In this document: positions 1-9,149 of the stretch, piece by piece
Layout: every line of letters begins with the position of its first letter
Position numbering within the stretch: position 1 is the first letter of the stretch
DNA from: Bradyrhizobium sp. CB1650
Lineage (GTDB): Bacteria; Pseudomonadota; Alphaproteobacteria; Rhizobiales; Xanthobacteraceae
Assembly: GCF_029761915.1 (NCBI RefSeq)
Contig: NZ_CP121695.1
Coordinates: 1,364,001-1,428,000, forward strand
Direction: 5' to 3'
DNA length: 64,000 nucleotides
Notes under the pieces: model-generated
Databases searched by the model: none
What the model was told of the DNA's origin: nothing
Seen by the model: the letters and a program-made list of their open reading frames with translations, nothing else
Made by a program: the position numbers and the translations under genes

Positions 1-55
1 GTTCGTGGACGTCGTCCGGCGTCACCTCCGCTATCCCTCTTATCTCGGCGCGTGA
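1..55 (+). CDS. trbD: TrbD, C-terminal end only (partial)
   Basis: The first bases encode the last 17 residues of a protein ending in RRHLRYPSYLGA and a TGA stop at 53-55. A basic RRHxRYxxY tail just before trbE is what TrbD proteins end with. TrbD is a small inner-membrane VirB3-like part of the conjugative type IV secretion system. The start lies outside the window. The stop is 7 bp before the trbE ATG, fitting one operon. The call rests on the short tail and on position. Confidence 0.7.
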   Translation, partial: FVDVVRRHLRYPSYLGA

Positions 56-62
56 GGTTTCC

Positions 63-2501
63 ATGCTGAACCTCGCGGAATACCGCAACCGGCCCCATAG
101 CCTCGCCGACTTCTTGCCTTGGGCCGCTTTGGTCGAGAAAGGCGTCGTCCTCAACAAGGACGGCGCGTTCCAGCGCACGGCGCGTTTTCGTGGTCCGGAC
201 CTCGACAGCGCAACGCCTGCCGAGCTCGTCAGCGTGACAGCCCGCCTCAACAACGCACTCCGCCGTCTCGGCTCAGGTTGGGCGATCTTCGTCGAAGCCC
301 AGCGCATCGCCGCCCAGACTTATCCGCACAACATGTTCCCTGATGCAGCATCAGCGCTGGTCGATCTGGAGCGACGTGACGCTTTCGAGGAGGCGGGAGC
401 CCATTTCGAGAGTCGCTATTTCCTGACCTTCGTCTGGCTCCCGCCGGCTGAGGACGTCTCGCGCATCGAGGGCTGGCTCTATGAGGGCCGCGCGCAGGGC
501 GGCGTCGATCCTCATGAGCTGCTGCGCGGCTTCGTCGATCGGACCAACCGCGTCCTGCAACTGGTCGAAGGGTTCATGCCCGAAGTGGCATGGCTGGATG
601 ACAGCGAGACGCTGACCTACCTGCATTCGACCATCTCCACCCGGCAACAGCGGGTCCGCGTTCCCGAGACGCCGATGCATCTCGACGCGCTGCTCGCGGA
701 CGAGCCGCTCGCCGGCGGTCTCGAGCCGCGCCTCGGCAGCCACCACCTTCGCACGCTCACCGTGGTCGGCTTTCCGACCGCGACCTATCCCGGAATCCTG
801 GACGAGCTCAACCGGCTTGCCTTCCCGTACCGTTGGTCGACGCGCGCGATCCTCCTCGACAAGACCGAGGCGGTGAAGCTGCTGACCAGGATCCGCCGGC
901 AGTGGTTCGCCAAGCGGAAGTCAATCGCGGCCATCGTCAAGGAGGTGATGACGAATGAGGCCTCGACACTGGTCGATAGCGATGCGGCGAACAAGGCCGC
1001 CGATGCCGACCTCGCTTTGCAGGAACTCGGCACCGACAACGTCGGCCAGGCCTACGTCACCGCGACCGTCACCGTCTGGGACGAGGATCCCGGTGTTGCC
1101 GCCGAGAAGCTTCGCCTCATCGAGAAGGTGATCCAGGGGCGCGACTTCACCTGCATGCCGGAAGGGGTGAATGCGCTCGAAGCCTGGCTCGGCTCCCTGC
1201 CGGGGCACGCCTACGCCAACGTCCGCCAGCCGCCGCTCTCGACGTTGAACCTGGCCCACATGATCCCGCTGTCGGCGATCTGGGCCGGGCCAGACCGCGA
1301 TGAGCATTTCCGCAGCTCCCCGCTGTTCTTCGGCAAGACCGAGGGCTCGACGCCGTTCCGCTTTTCGCTGCATGTCGGAGATGTCGGCCACACCCTGATC
1401 GTTGGCCCGACCGGAGCCGGCAAGTCCGTGTTGCTTGCGCTGATGGCGATCCAGTTTCGCCGCTACCGGAAGAGCCAGATCTTCGCCTTCGATTTCGGCG
1501 GTTCGATCCGCACCGCGGCGCTTGCCATGGGTGGCGACTGGCACGACCTCGGCGGAAGCTTGTCCAACAGCGCGGAGGACTCTGTCTCTCTTCAACCACT
1601 CGCGCGTATCGGCGATGCGGCGGAGCGCGCCTGGGCCGCCGAATGGGTGACCGCGATCCTTGCCAAGGAAGGCGTCACCATCGATCCGACCGTGAAGGAG
1701 CACGTCTGGTCGGCGCTGACCTCGCTGGCTTCCTCGCCGGTCGAGGAACGCACGATCACCGGACTGACCGTCCTGTTGCAATCGACAGCGCTCAAGCAGG
1801 CGCTGCAACCTTACTGCGTCGGCGGCGCGTCCGGCCGCCTTCTCGACGCGGAGGCCGAGCAACTCGGTTTTGCATCGGTGCAGGCGTTCGAGACCGAGGG
1901 CTTGATCGGCGCTGGAGCTGCGCCTGCCGTCCTCACCTACCTCTTCCATCGCATCGAGGGACGGCTCGACGGCCGACCGACCCTCCTCATCATCGACGAG
2001 GGTTGGCTCGTCCTCGACGATCCGGCCTTTGCGCAACAGCTCAGGGAGTGGCTAAAGACCCTCCGAAAGAAGAACGCGTCTGTCGTCTTCGCCACCCAAT
2101 CGCTTTCCGACATCGACGGCAGCAATATCGCACCCGCAATCGTCGAGAGCTGCCCGACGCGGATCTTCCTGCCGAACGAGCGCGCGATCGAACCGCAGAT
2201 CACCGCCATCTACCAGCGGTTCGGTCTGAACGATCGCCAGATCGAGATCATCGCGCGGGCGACGCCGAAGCGGGACTATTACTGCCAGTCCCGCCGCGGC
2301 AATCGGCTCTTTGAACTCGGCCTCGGGCCGGTCGCGCTCGCTTTCTGCGCTGCGTCCTCCAAGGCTGACCATGCCGCCATCGAGCGGCTGCTTGCCGAGT
2401 ACGGCCACGACAACTTCACGGCTGCCTGGCTGGCTGATCATGAGCTGCTCTGGGCCGCTGATCTCATCCCCGACCTGACCAACCTGGAGGTACAATCATG
2501 A
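63..2501 (+). CDS. trbE: TrbE, conjugal transfer ATPase (VirB4 family)
   Basis: An 812-residue VirB4-family ATPase that powers pilus assembly and substrate transfer at the inner membrane of the mating-pair formation apparatus. Walker A is GPTGAGKS at residues 448-455. Walker B is the hydrophobic strand LLIID with E646 at about 641-646, followed by the TQSLSD block typical of the family. Length is normal for TrbE. The ATG at 63 sits just after the trbD stop, and the 3' end overlaps trbJ by 4 bp (ATGA), so the two are probably translationally coupled. The frame is intact with no sign of decay. Confidence 0.96.
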   Translation: MLNLAEYRNRPHSLADFLPWAALVEKGVVLNKDGAFQRTARFRGPDLDSATPAELVSVTARLNNALRRLGSGWAIFVEAQRIAAQTYPHNMFPDAASALVDLERRDAFEEAGAHFESRYFLTFVWLPPAEDVSRIEGWLYEGRAQGGVDPHELLRGFVDRTNRVLQLVEGFMPEVAWLDDSETLTYLHSTISTRQQRVRVPETPMHLDALLADEPLAGGLEPRLGSHHLRTLTVVGFPTATYPGILDELNRLAFPYRWSTRAILLDKTEAVKLLTRIRRQWFAKRKSIAAIVKEVMTNEASTLVDSDAANKAADADLALQELGTDNVGQAYVTATVTVWDEDPGVAAEKLRLIEKVIQGRDFTCMPEGVNALEAWLGSLPGHAYANVRQPPLSTLNLAHMIPLSAIWAGPDRDEHFRSSPLFFGKTEGSTPFRFSLHVGDVGHTLIVGPTGAGKSVLLALMAIQFRRYRKSQIFAFDFGGSIRTAALAMGGDWHDLGGSLSNSAEDSVSLQPLARIGDAAERAWAAEWVTAILAKEGVTIDPTVKEHVWSALTSLASSPVEERTITGLTVLLQSTALKQALQPYCVGGASGRLLDAEAEQLGFASVQAFETEGLIGAGAAPAVLTYLFHRIEGRLDGRPTLLIIDEGWLVLDDPAFAQQLREWLKTLRKKNASVVFATQSLSDIDGSNIAPAIVESCPTRIFLPNERAIEPQITAIYQRFGLNDRQIEIIARATPKRDYYCQSRRGNRLFELGLGPVALAFCAASSKADHAAIERLLAEYGHDNFTAAWLADHELLWAADLIPDLTNLEVQS

Positions 2502-3256
2502 TCGCCCTTAAGACCCGGCGCGCTGGGTTGCCCGCTGTGACCGCTCTCTCGCTCGCCTTGTCGATCTCGCCGCTCTTAATGCGGGCGGCGTGCGCGCAGT
2601 GGATCGTCTACGACCCCTCCAATTTCAGTCAGAACGTGCTGACCGCCGCGCGCGAGCTGCAGCAGATCAACAACCAGATTCAGATGCTGAACAATCAGGC
2701 CCAGAGCCTGGTGAACCAGGGAAAGAACCTCGCCAACCTGCCGTTGTCGACGCTGACCCAGCTTCAGTCGTCGATTGCTCAGACCCAGTCGCTGCTGAGC
2801 CAAGCCCAGAACATCGCCTTCAACGTCGAGCGCATCCAGACGGCGTATTCTAGTGTCTACGGCACGGCGGCGGCCTCGGGCTCCAACGCCACAATGTTTG
2901 CCGCAGCTCAAAGCCGTTGGCAGAACTCGGTGGGCGCCTTCGAAGACTCGCTGAAGGTGCAGGCCGGCGTTGTCGGCAATATCTCGAGCAACTCCAGCGC
3001 AATGAGCTCGCTGGTCACTGCGAGCCAGTCGGCAAGTGGCGCCCTGCAGGCGGCTCAGGCCGGTAACCAGCTCCTCGCCCTGCAATCCCAGCAGCTTTCC
3101 GACCTTGTCGCGGTTCTCGCCGCAAAGGGGAGGGCGGACGCGCTGGAGCAGGCGCGCGTGACCGCGACCGAATCCCAGGGCCAGCAGCAATACAAGATCT
3201 TCTCGACGCGCAACGGCTATCAGCCCGGCAACGTCACCATGTTCAGCGGCAACTGA
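2498..3256 (+). CDS. trbJ: TrbJ, conjugal transfer protein (VirB5-like)
   Basis: A 252-residue secreted protein of the TrbJ/VirB5 family, thought to sit in the periplasm or at the pilus tip and to help mating-pair formation. It has an N-terminal signal peptide (hydrophobic from about residue 14, cleavage probably after ACA near residue 33). A long Gln/Asn/Ser-rich helical stretch with repeated QIQMLNNQAQ-like heptads follows at about 50-110. Start and stop overlap with trbE (ATGA). Order E-J-K-L-F-G-I matches rhizobial and IncP trb operons. Confidence 0.93.
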   Translation: MIALKTRRAGLPAVTALSLALSISPLLMRAACAQWIVYDPSNFSQNVLTAARELQQINNQIQMLNNQAQSLVNQGKNLANLPLSTLTQLQSSIAQTQSLLSQAQNIAFNVERIQTAYSSVYGTAAASGSNATMFAAAQSRWQNSVGAFEDSLKVQAGVVGNISSNSSAMSSLVTASQSASGALQAAQAGNQLLALQSQQLSDLVAVLAAKGRADALEQARVTATESQGQQQYKIFSTRNGYQPGNVTMFSGN

Positions 3257-3266
3257 GGCTTGGGCC

Positions 3267-3587
3267 ATGGAGCGCTCGGATATTCTTCGCGCAGGCGCGA
3301 TGATCATCGTGTTCGCGATTTTCCTTGCCGCGCTGCACGTCATCCATCGGCGTCCGGTGGAACGGCCCGTATCCGACGCCCCCTCTGCCTCCACTCCTGA
3401 TGACCTCTCGGCCGAGCTGCTCCGCTGCGCCGAGCTTGGACCCCAGGATGCCGAAGATCCGCACTGCCAGGCGGTTTGGAAGGAGAACCGCGCGCGCTTC
3501 TTCGGCAGGCCGGCGCGGCCACTTCTGCCGCAGGCCGCGCCGGCCACACCGCCGACGACGAGCGCTCCGCAGGGAGAAAAGCCATGA
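3267..3587 (+). CDS. TrbK-like entry-exclusion protein (TrbK-alt)
   Basis: A 106-residue small protein with one N-terminal membrane segment (about residues 9-26), then a Pro/Ala-rich hydrophilic part carrying two cysteines in a LRCAELG...DPHCQAVW pattern. That Cys spacing and the position between trbJ and trbL are typical of the putative entry-exclusion protein called TrbK-alt in rhizobial ICEs. It would limit redundant transfer between cells carrying the same element. Its stop overlaps the trbL ATG (ATGA). The family call is from position and pattern; the function in this host is inferred. Confidence 0.8.
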   Translation: MERSDILRAGAMIIVFAIFLAALHVIHRRPVERPVSDAPSASTPDDLSAELLRCAELGPQDAEDPHCQAVWKENRARFFGRPARPLLPQAAPATPPTTSAPQGEKP

Positions 3588-4945
3588 CCAATGTCGGTGT
3601 CATCGACACCTTCCTCAATACCTTCACCACCTACATCGATTCGGGTTTCGGCCTCATCAAAGGTGAAGTTACCTATCTGTCGTCGACGTTGATTGTCATT
3701 GACATCACCTTGGCCGGCCTGTTCTGGGCTTGGGGCGCAGACGAAGACATCCTCCAACGTCTGGTGAAGAAGACCCTCTACATCGGGTTCTTTGCCTTCA
3801 TCATCACCAACTTCAACAAGCTCTCGGGCGTCATCTTCAACAGCTTTGCTGGTCTCGGCCTGAAGGCTGGTGGCTCGTCGATCTCGACGGCAGATTTCCT
3901 GCGGCCCGGCCGGCTCGCACAGGTCGGTCTCGACGCCGGGCAGCCGCTGCTAGATGCAGCGAGCCAGATGATGGGCTTTACCAGCTTCTTTGCGAACTTC
4001 GTCCAGATTGCGGTGCTGATGGTGTCCTGGCTCTTGGTTCTGATCGCCTTTTTCATTCTCGCTGTGCAGCTGTTCGTCACGCTACTCGAGTTCAAGCTGA
4101 CGACGCTTGCCGGCTTCATCCTCATTCCCTTCGCCCTCTTCAACAAGACGGCGTTCCTCGCGGAAAAGGTGCTGGGCAACGTCGTAGCCTCCGGCATCAA
4201 GGTGATGGTGCTCGCCGTCATTGTCGGAATTGGCACGGGGCTCTTCTCCCAGTTCACGTCAGCCTATACCGGCGGCCAGCCTACCATAGAGCAGGCGCTC
4301 TCTTTGGTGCTCGCGGCACTCGCCATGCTTGGCCTTGGCATCTTCGGGCCCGGCATCGCGACCGGACTCGTCTCGGGGGCGCCGCAGCTTGGCGCTGGCG
4401 CTGCCGTCGGCACCGGTCTCGCCGTCGCTGGCACGGCGATGGCGGGCAGTGCGGCGTTCGGTCTGGCCGGAAGGGGAGCGATGGCGGCGACCTCTGGTGC
4501 TGCGGCGGCCGCACGTGGTGGTGCGGCGATCGCGGGCGGCATGTCTTCCGCCTACAGCCTCGCCTCAGCCGGGCGGTCCGGCGCTAGCGGCGTCGCGTCT
4601 GGTCTCGGCGGTGCAGGCCGTGCGGCGGCCAGCGCTGCCGCCGCTCCCGCCAGACGCGCCGCTTCGCAAGCGGCAGGGACGATGAGGGAGAGCTTCGCCT
4701 CAGGCGCCCGTGCCGGCGTCGCCAACACGGGGGGCTCCTCGACCATGGGGACCATCGGGAGTGGCGAGGCCGCCAACGATGGAGCCGCATCCCAAGCAGC
4801 GAGCGAGAGTGGTCCGCCGGCCTGGGCCCAGCGCGTCAAGCGCAGCCAGACTGTCATTCACGGCGCCCAGACGGCCGCGCAAGCCCTCAAATCCGGCGAC
4901 AGCCACGGTGGCGGTCATTCCGTCGATCTTTCGGGAGGAGAATAA
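3584..4945 (+). CDS. trbL: TrbL, conjugal transfer membrane protein (VirB6-like)
   Basis: A polytopic inner-membrane channel component of about 453 residues. I place the start at the ATG at 3584 (MTNVGVIDTFLN), which overlaps the trbK-like stop, rather than at an upstream in-frame ATG inside that gene. The first ~270 residues hold five or six membrane helices. The last ~170 are a low-complexity Ala/Gly/Ser-rich tail, as is usual for TrbL. The gene is followed 3 bp later by trbF. Nothing looks broken. Confidence 0.93.
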   Translation: MTNVGVIDTFLNTFTTYIDSGFGLIKGEVTYLSSTLIVIDITLAGLFWAWGADEDILQRLVKKTLYIGFFAFIITNFNKLSGVIFNSFAGLGLKAGGSSISTADFLRPGRLAQVGLDAGQPLLDAASQMMGFTSFFANFVQIAVLMVSWLLVLIAFFILAVQLFVTLLEFKLTTLAGFILIPFALFNKTAFLAEKVLGNVVASGIKVMVLAVIVGIGTGLFSQFTSAYTGGQPTIEQALSLVLAALAMLGLGIFGPGIATGLVSGAPQLGAGAAVGTGLAVAGTAMAGSAAFGLAGRGAMAATSGAAAAARGGAAIAGGMSSAYSLASAGRSGASGVASGLGGAGRAAASAAAAPARRAASQAAGTMRESFASGARAGVANTGGSSTMGTIGSGEAANDGAASQAASESGPPAWAQRVKRSQTVIHGAQTAAQALKSGDSHGGGHSVDLSGGE

Positions 4946-4948
4946 TCA

Positions 4949-5638
4949 ATGTCAGTCTTTCGGCGATCGTCGGTACGCTACGGCCGCACACCCGAGCCCG
5001 AAACTCCTTACCAGCGCGCTGCGCAAGTTTGGGACGAACGCATCGGCTCCGCCCGCGTGCAGGCCAAGAACTGGCGGTTGATGGCCTTCGGTTCGCTGAT
5101 CCTCTCGTGCGGTCTCGCTGGCGGGCTCGTCTGGCAATCCACGCATGGCACCGTCGTTCCCTGGGTCGTGCAGGTCGACAAGCTCGGCGAGGCGCAAGCC
5201 GTGGCGCCCGCCACCGCCGACTACAGGCCGAATGACCCGCAGATTGCCTGGTATCTCGCCCACTTCATCCAGATCGTTCGCTCGCTTCCCGCCGATCCGA
5301 TCATCGTGCGGCACAACTGGCTGCAGGCATACGATTTCACGACCACGGCGGGCGCGGCGGCGCTGAACGACTACGCCCGCGCCAATGACCCCTTCGCCAA
5401 TCTCGGCAAGCAGCAGGTCGCCATCGACGTCTCCAGCGTGATCCGTGCCTCGCCCGACAGTTTTCGCGTGGCCTGGGTCGAGCACCGCTTTCAGGAGGGG
5501 GCGCTCGCCGGCACCACACGTTGGACCGCGATCCTCACCATCGCGGTTCAGCCGCCCACCGATGCCGATCGGCTGCGCAAGAATCCACTCGGCATCTACG
5601 TCAACGCCATCAATTGGTCGAAGGAGCTGGGACAATGA
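4949..5638 (+). CDS. trbF: TrbF, conjugal transfer protein (VirB8 family)
   Basis: A 229-residue bitopic inner-membrane protein of the VirB8/TrbF family, an assembly hub of the secretion channel. It begins with a short cytosolic tail containing the conserved TPYQRAAQVWDERIGSA block (about residues 16-35). One membrane helix follows at about 48-66, then a periplasmic VirB8-fold domain that includes RWTAILTI and NPLGIYVNAINWSKEL near the end. Length is normal. The TGA overlaps the trbG start by ATGA. Confidence 0.95.
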   Translation: MSVFRRSSVRYGRTPEPETPYQRAAQVWDERIGSARVQAKNWRLMAFGSLILSCGLAGGLVWQSTHGTVVPWVVQVDKLGEAQAVAPATADYRPNDPQIAWYLAHFIQIVRSLPADPIIVRHNWLQAYDFTTTAGAAALNDYARANDPFANLGKQQVAIDVSSVIRASPDSFRVAWVEHRFQEGALAGTTRWTAILTIAVQPPTDADRLRKNPLGIYVNAINWSKELGQ

Positions 5639-6714
5639 CCCCGCCGATTTTCTCGAAAGCCGGCAGTCGGGCTTCGCGTCTCTTCATCGTTCAGCAAAGT
5701 CGGAAAGGCGGCGATACGTGCTTCCGTAAATCCGCTTTGGCGGCTTTGCTGATGTCCGTCTCTGCCCTTGGCGGCTGCGCGCACAATTTCATCCCGCCCG
5801 ACATCAACTACGATACTGCGGAGCCGGCAACGCTCACCACCGATCCGCCGCCGCCCGTCAAGATCGTGGAATTGCCAAAACCCCTGCCGCTGCCTGGACA
5901 GTTGAAACCGCTCGCCGCCGGCAAGCGCACCCCGGAAGCCACTGACCCGAAGGTTCGCGTCAAACAGGCCAACGCCGCGGCACGGGTGCAGCCGGTTCGT
6001 AGTGGTTTTATCAACGCGGTACAGGTCTATCCTTTCTCCGGCGGAGCCCTCTACCAGGTCTATGCGGCGCCCGGTCAGATCACCGATGTCGCCCTCCAGG
6101 AGGGCGAGCAACTCGTCGGCTCCGGACCAGTCGCCGCTGGTGACACGGTGCGCTGGATCATTGGCGATACCGAGAGCGGGGCGGGCGCCACTAAGAAGAT
6201 CCACATCCTTGTCAAGCCGACGCGGCCGGAATTGGTCACCAATCTGGTGATCAACACCGACCGGCGGACCTATCTCCTCGAGCTGCGCTCGACGGAGAAG
6301 ACCTACATGGCCTCGGTCTCCTGGCAGTATCCCGAAGACCAGCTCATTGCGCTTCGACGACAGAATGCGGCGGCTGAAACCGCTGCTCCCATTGCGGCCG
6401 GCGTCGATCTTGGCGCTATCAATTTCCGCTATGCGATCGAGGGCGATGATCCCGCCTGGCGTCCGCTGCGCGCCTTCGATGACGGGAACAAGGTCTACAT
6501 CGAATTCCCGAGCGGCATCGTCCAGGGCGAAATGCCGCCGCTGTTTGTCATCGGTCCGGCCGGCGGATCCGAACTGGTGAACTACCGCGTGAACCGCAAC
6601 TACTACATCGTCGATCGCCTGTTCGCCGCCGCCGAATTGCGTCTCGGCGACAAGGATAGCGAGCGCCGCGTGCGCATCGTCCGCACCGACGGAAGGCCGC
6701 GCTCATGGCGGTAG
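5635..6714 (+). CDS. trbG: TrbG, outer-membrane-associated conjugal transfer protein (VirB9 family)
   Basis: A VirB9-family protein of about 359 residues that forms the outer-membrane core ring with TrbI. I use the ATG at 5635 because it overlaps the trbF stop; the frame is open further upstream. A lipoprotein-type signal lies at about residues 33-48, ending in LGGC (Cys48), so the mature protein is probably lipid-anchored. The C-terminal part shows the VirB9 features FRYAIEG, WRPLRAFDDGNKVYIEFP and NYRVNRNYYIVDRLF. The 3' end overlaps trbI by 10 bp in another frame. Confidence 0.94.
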   Translation: MTPPIFSKAGSRASRLFIVQQSRKGGDTCFRKSALAALLMSVSALGGCAHNFIPPDINYDTAEPATLTTDPPPPVKIVELPKPLPLPGQLKPLAAGKRTPEATDPKVRVKQANAAARVQPVRSGFINAVQVYPFSGGALYQVYAAPGQITDVALQEGEQLVGSGPVAAGDTVRWIIGDTESGAGATKKIHILVKPTRPELVTNLVINTDRRTYLLELRSTEKTYMASVSWQYPEDQLIALRRQNAAAETAAPIAAGVDLGAINFRYAIEGDDPAWRPLRAFDDGNKVYIEFPSGIVQGEMPPLFVIGPAGGSELVNYRVNRNYYIVDRLFAAAELRLGDKDSERRVRIVRTDGRPRSWR

Positions 6715-7907
6715 GCAACGACGACGATCATCACAGCGACATCCCGCCCTTGGCGCCGCCGGACCTTCGGCTTCGAGGCGAGCGGCCAGGTGTCATGCGG
6801 CTCTCGCGCAAGGTCCTTATTGGCCTCGGTGCGGTATCTGCCCTCGCCGTCGCGGGTGCGCTCGGCTACGCGCTGCAGACCGGCAACAAGCCGCAGACCG
6901 GCCAAGAGTTGCTCAGCACTCAGAACCGGCCTTCGGCCGAAGGCCTCGCCGGTTTACCGAAGGACTATACCGGTCTGCCGCGTCAAGCCCCGCCGCTCGG
7001 GCCGCCGCTGCCCGGCGATCTCGGCAAGCCGATCCTGAACGCCGGCGCCGCGCCGAACACCATAGCAGCGACGCCAGATGCGGAGACGCAGCACAGATCG
7101 CAGGAAATCGAGGCGGCGCGGGTCAGCCGCCTCTTCGCCCAAACGGCTCAGCAACCGCAGAGCGTCGGCCAACTGGCCGCAAATGCCTCTGCTGGCACCA
7201 CGACGGCCCCGGCCGCGACACCACCCGTCGATGCCGGATCCGCTCAAAACATGCAGGACCGCAAGACCGCTTTCCTCAACTCCGCGACAGACAAGCGCAC
7301 GGTCAGTCCGGACCGGCTCGAAGCCAAGGCCTCACCCTACGTCGTGCAGGCGGGCACCGTGATTCCGGCGGCGCTCATCACGGGCATTCGTTCCGATCTG
7401 CCCGGCCAAGTCACTGCTCAGATCACGGAACCGGTCTGGGACAGCCCGTCGGGCAACTATCTTCTGATCCCCCAGGGTGCGAAGTTGATAGGCCAATACG
7501 ATAGTTCCGTCGCGTTCGGTCAGAGCCGCATTCTCCTGGTCTGGACTCGCATCATCATGCCGGACGGCCACTCGATTGTGTTGGAGCGCCAGCCCGGCGC
7601 CGACACCGGTGGTTATGCCGGCCTCGAGGACGAGCTCGACAACCATTGGGGCATGCTGTTCAAGGCCGCCGCGCTCTCGACCCTGCTCAGTGTCGGAGCG
7701 GAGGCGGGCACCAGCCAGAACGAAAACAACCTTGTTCAAGCGATCAGAGGCGGCGCGTCCAATAGCATCAGCCAGACCGGACAGCAGATCGTGCAGCGCC
7801 AGCTCAACATCCAGCCGACGCTGACGGTTCGGCCAGGTTTCCCGGTGCGGGTCATCGTTACGCGAGATTTGGTATTGGCTCCGTACGGGAAGGGAGAAAC
7901 TCGATGA
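6705..7907 (+). CDS. trbI: TrbI, conjugal transfer channel protein (VirB10 family)
   Basis: A 400-residue VirB10/TrbI protein that spans the envelope and joins the inner- and outer-membrane parts of the channel. It has a cytosolic N-terminus, one membrane helix at about 37-55, a Pro/Ala-rich linker, and the C-terminal VirB10 domain. That domain shows VQAGTVIPAALITGIRSDLPG, YLLIPQGAKLIGQYDS and the final FPVRVIVTRDLVLAPY. The ATG overlaps trbG, and the stop overlaps the DUF2274 gene (ATGA). It is the last structural gene of the trb set. Confidence 0.95.
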   Translation: MAVGNDDDHHSDIPPLAPPDLRLRGERPGVMRLSRKVLIGLGAVSALAVAGALGYALQTGNKPQTGQELLSTQNRPSAEGLAGLPKDYTGLPRQAPPLGPPLPGDLGKPILNAGAAPNTIAATPDAETQHRSQEIEAARVSRLFAQTAQQPQSVGQLAANASAGTTTAPAATPPVDAGSAQNMQDRKTAFLNSATDKRTVSPDRLEAKASPYVVQAGTVIPAALITGIRSDLPGQVTAQITEPVWDSPSGNYLLIPQGAKLIGQYDSSVAFGQSRILLVWTRIIMPDGHSIVLERQPGADTGGYAGLEDELDNHWGMLFKAAALSTLLSVGAEAGTSQNENNLVQAIRGGASNSISQTGQQIVQRQLNIQPTLTVRPGFPVRVIVTRDLVLAPYGKGETR

Positions 7908-8152
7908 CCAAGCTCAAGCTCGGGCCACTCGAAGACCAAAAGCCGGTCAAGCTCACGATCGAACTGCCGGCGGCGGTCTTCAGGGATCTCAAAAGCTACG
8001 CCGATATTCTGACGCGTAGCGAAGGCGCAACAACACCGACTGATCCGGCCAAGCTCATCGCTCCGATGATCGAAAGATTCATGGCAACAGACAGGGGGTT
8101 CTCAAAGGTGAAACGCGCGGCAACAAACCCATCAAGTCAAATCAGGTCATAA
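7904..8152 (+). CDS. DUF2274 protein, trb-associated
   Basis: An 82-residue protein starting MTKLKLGPLEDQKPVKLTIE, the signature of DUF2274 proteins encoded directly after trbI in alphaproteobacterial conjugative elements. The ATG overlaps the trbI stop, so it is the last gene of the operon. It is soluble, with a short ELPAAVFRDLKSYADIL helix region that recalls ribbon-helix-helix regulators. A role in trb control is only a guess. A truncated, diverged copy of its first 27 codons lies at 11069-11164. Confidence 0.85.
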   Translation: MTKLKLGPLEDQKPVKLTIELPAAVFRDLKSYADILTRSEGATTPTDPAKLIAPMIERFMATDRGFSKVKRAATNPSSQIRS

Positions 8153-8198
8153 GCCAGCATTTGCTCACGTAGACGCGTTCAGGTGAATAGGAAGTCTG

Positions 8199-9113
8199 AT
8201 GCCATATATCGATGCCACGGGTGTGAAGCTTTATTTTGAGGAAGCTGGGAAAGGTTATCCGATCGTTTTCCTGCACGAGCTCTGCTCAGATGGTCGGGAA
8301 TGGGACACCCAGGTCCGTTACTTTTCTCGTGCTTATCGCTGCATCACCTTCAACGCCCGCGGATACGCCCCCAGCGACGTTCCTAACGATCCCAGCCTAT
8401 ATGGCTGGGAGCTCGCTGTGGATGACATTGCCGCCGTTATGCGTAGCCTCGCTGTCGAACACGCATACCTGGTCGGATTGAGCATGGGCGGATATGCCGC
8501 CTTGCAGTTTGGATTACGCTATCCGGAGAGAGCCAGGGCGATTGTCGCGGCCGGTGTGGGAGCTGGATCGGCTCCTTCCCAGCGGAGCGCCTGGTCGAGA
8601 GAAGCCTCCATTCTCGCGCGGGCTTTCATCGAGCGCGGGATGGACGCGATGGCCCGGAAAGTGGCGCATGGTCAGACTCGTATCCAACTCAAATACAAGG
8701 ACACGCGGAGTTGGCAAGAGTTCCAGGAACGCCTTCGTCGCCACCCACCGCTAGGCATGTCGAATACGATGGCGCGCTGTCAGGCGTTGCGACCGTCATT
8801 GCATGATCTAGCCGATCAGTTCTCAACGATGAGAACACCGGTATTGCTGGCCTTGGGCGATGAAGACGCGCCCTGCCTCGAGACCAACCTAATGCTGAAA
8901 ACAGTGCTTCCCAATGCCGGTCTGTGGATCTGCCCCAACACCGGCCACGCCATCAATCTGGAAGAGCCAACAGCATTCAACGCTCAGCTCGACAGCTTTC
9001 TAGCCGCCGTGGAGCGCGGGAGCTGGCGCCGCGGGTATCCGGAGATTAAGGCTGAATCCAATCTGAGACTTGAGACGACGTTCGATACACGCGCGAAGGC
9101 AGTGATCCGTTGA
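8199..9113 (+). CDS. Alpha/beta hydrolase
   Basis: A 304-residue alpha/beta-hydrolase-fold enzyme, cytoplasmic, substrate unknown. The nucleophile elbow is GLSMGG at 93-98 (Ser95). A likely acid residue is in LALGDED (Asp221 or Asp223), and the catalytic His is His250 in NTGHAINLEEP. The oxyanion region is FLHELCSDGREW rather than the usual HGxP-type strand. An AGGAAG ribosome site lies 5 bp before the ATG. It is the first gene of a three-gene block inserted between the trb operon and its LysR neighbour, so it may be cargo that works with the downstream MFS carrier. Confidence 0.9.
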   Translation: MPYIDATGVKLYFEEAGKGYPIVFLHELCSDGREWDTQVRYFSRAYRCITFNARGYAPSDVPNDPSLYGWELAVDDIAAVMRSLAVEHAYLVGLSMGGYAALQFGLRYPERARAIVAAGVGAGSAPSQRSAWSREASILARAFIERGMDAMARKVAHGQTRIQLKYKDTRSWQEFQERLRRHPPLGMSNTMARCQALRPSLHDLADQFSTMRTPVLLALGDEDAPCLETNLMLKTVLPNAGLWICPNTGHAINLEEPTAFNAQLDSFLAAVERGSWRRGYPEIKAESNLRLETTFDTRAKAVIR

Positions 9114-9149
9114 CTGCAACACTCAAGGCGCTTCACAGTGAGTCCTCTC

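Noticed and set aside
921..2036. Long minus-strand frame (371 codons) inside trbE
   Set aside because: Antisense shadow of a high-GC gene; no domain, and trbE on the plus strand has Walker motifs and normal length.
2576..3757. Long minus-strand frame over trbJ/trbK/trbL
   Set aside because: Covers three well-supported plus-strand genes; sequence is shadow-like with no family.
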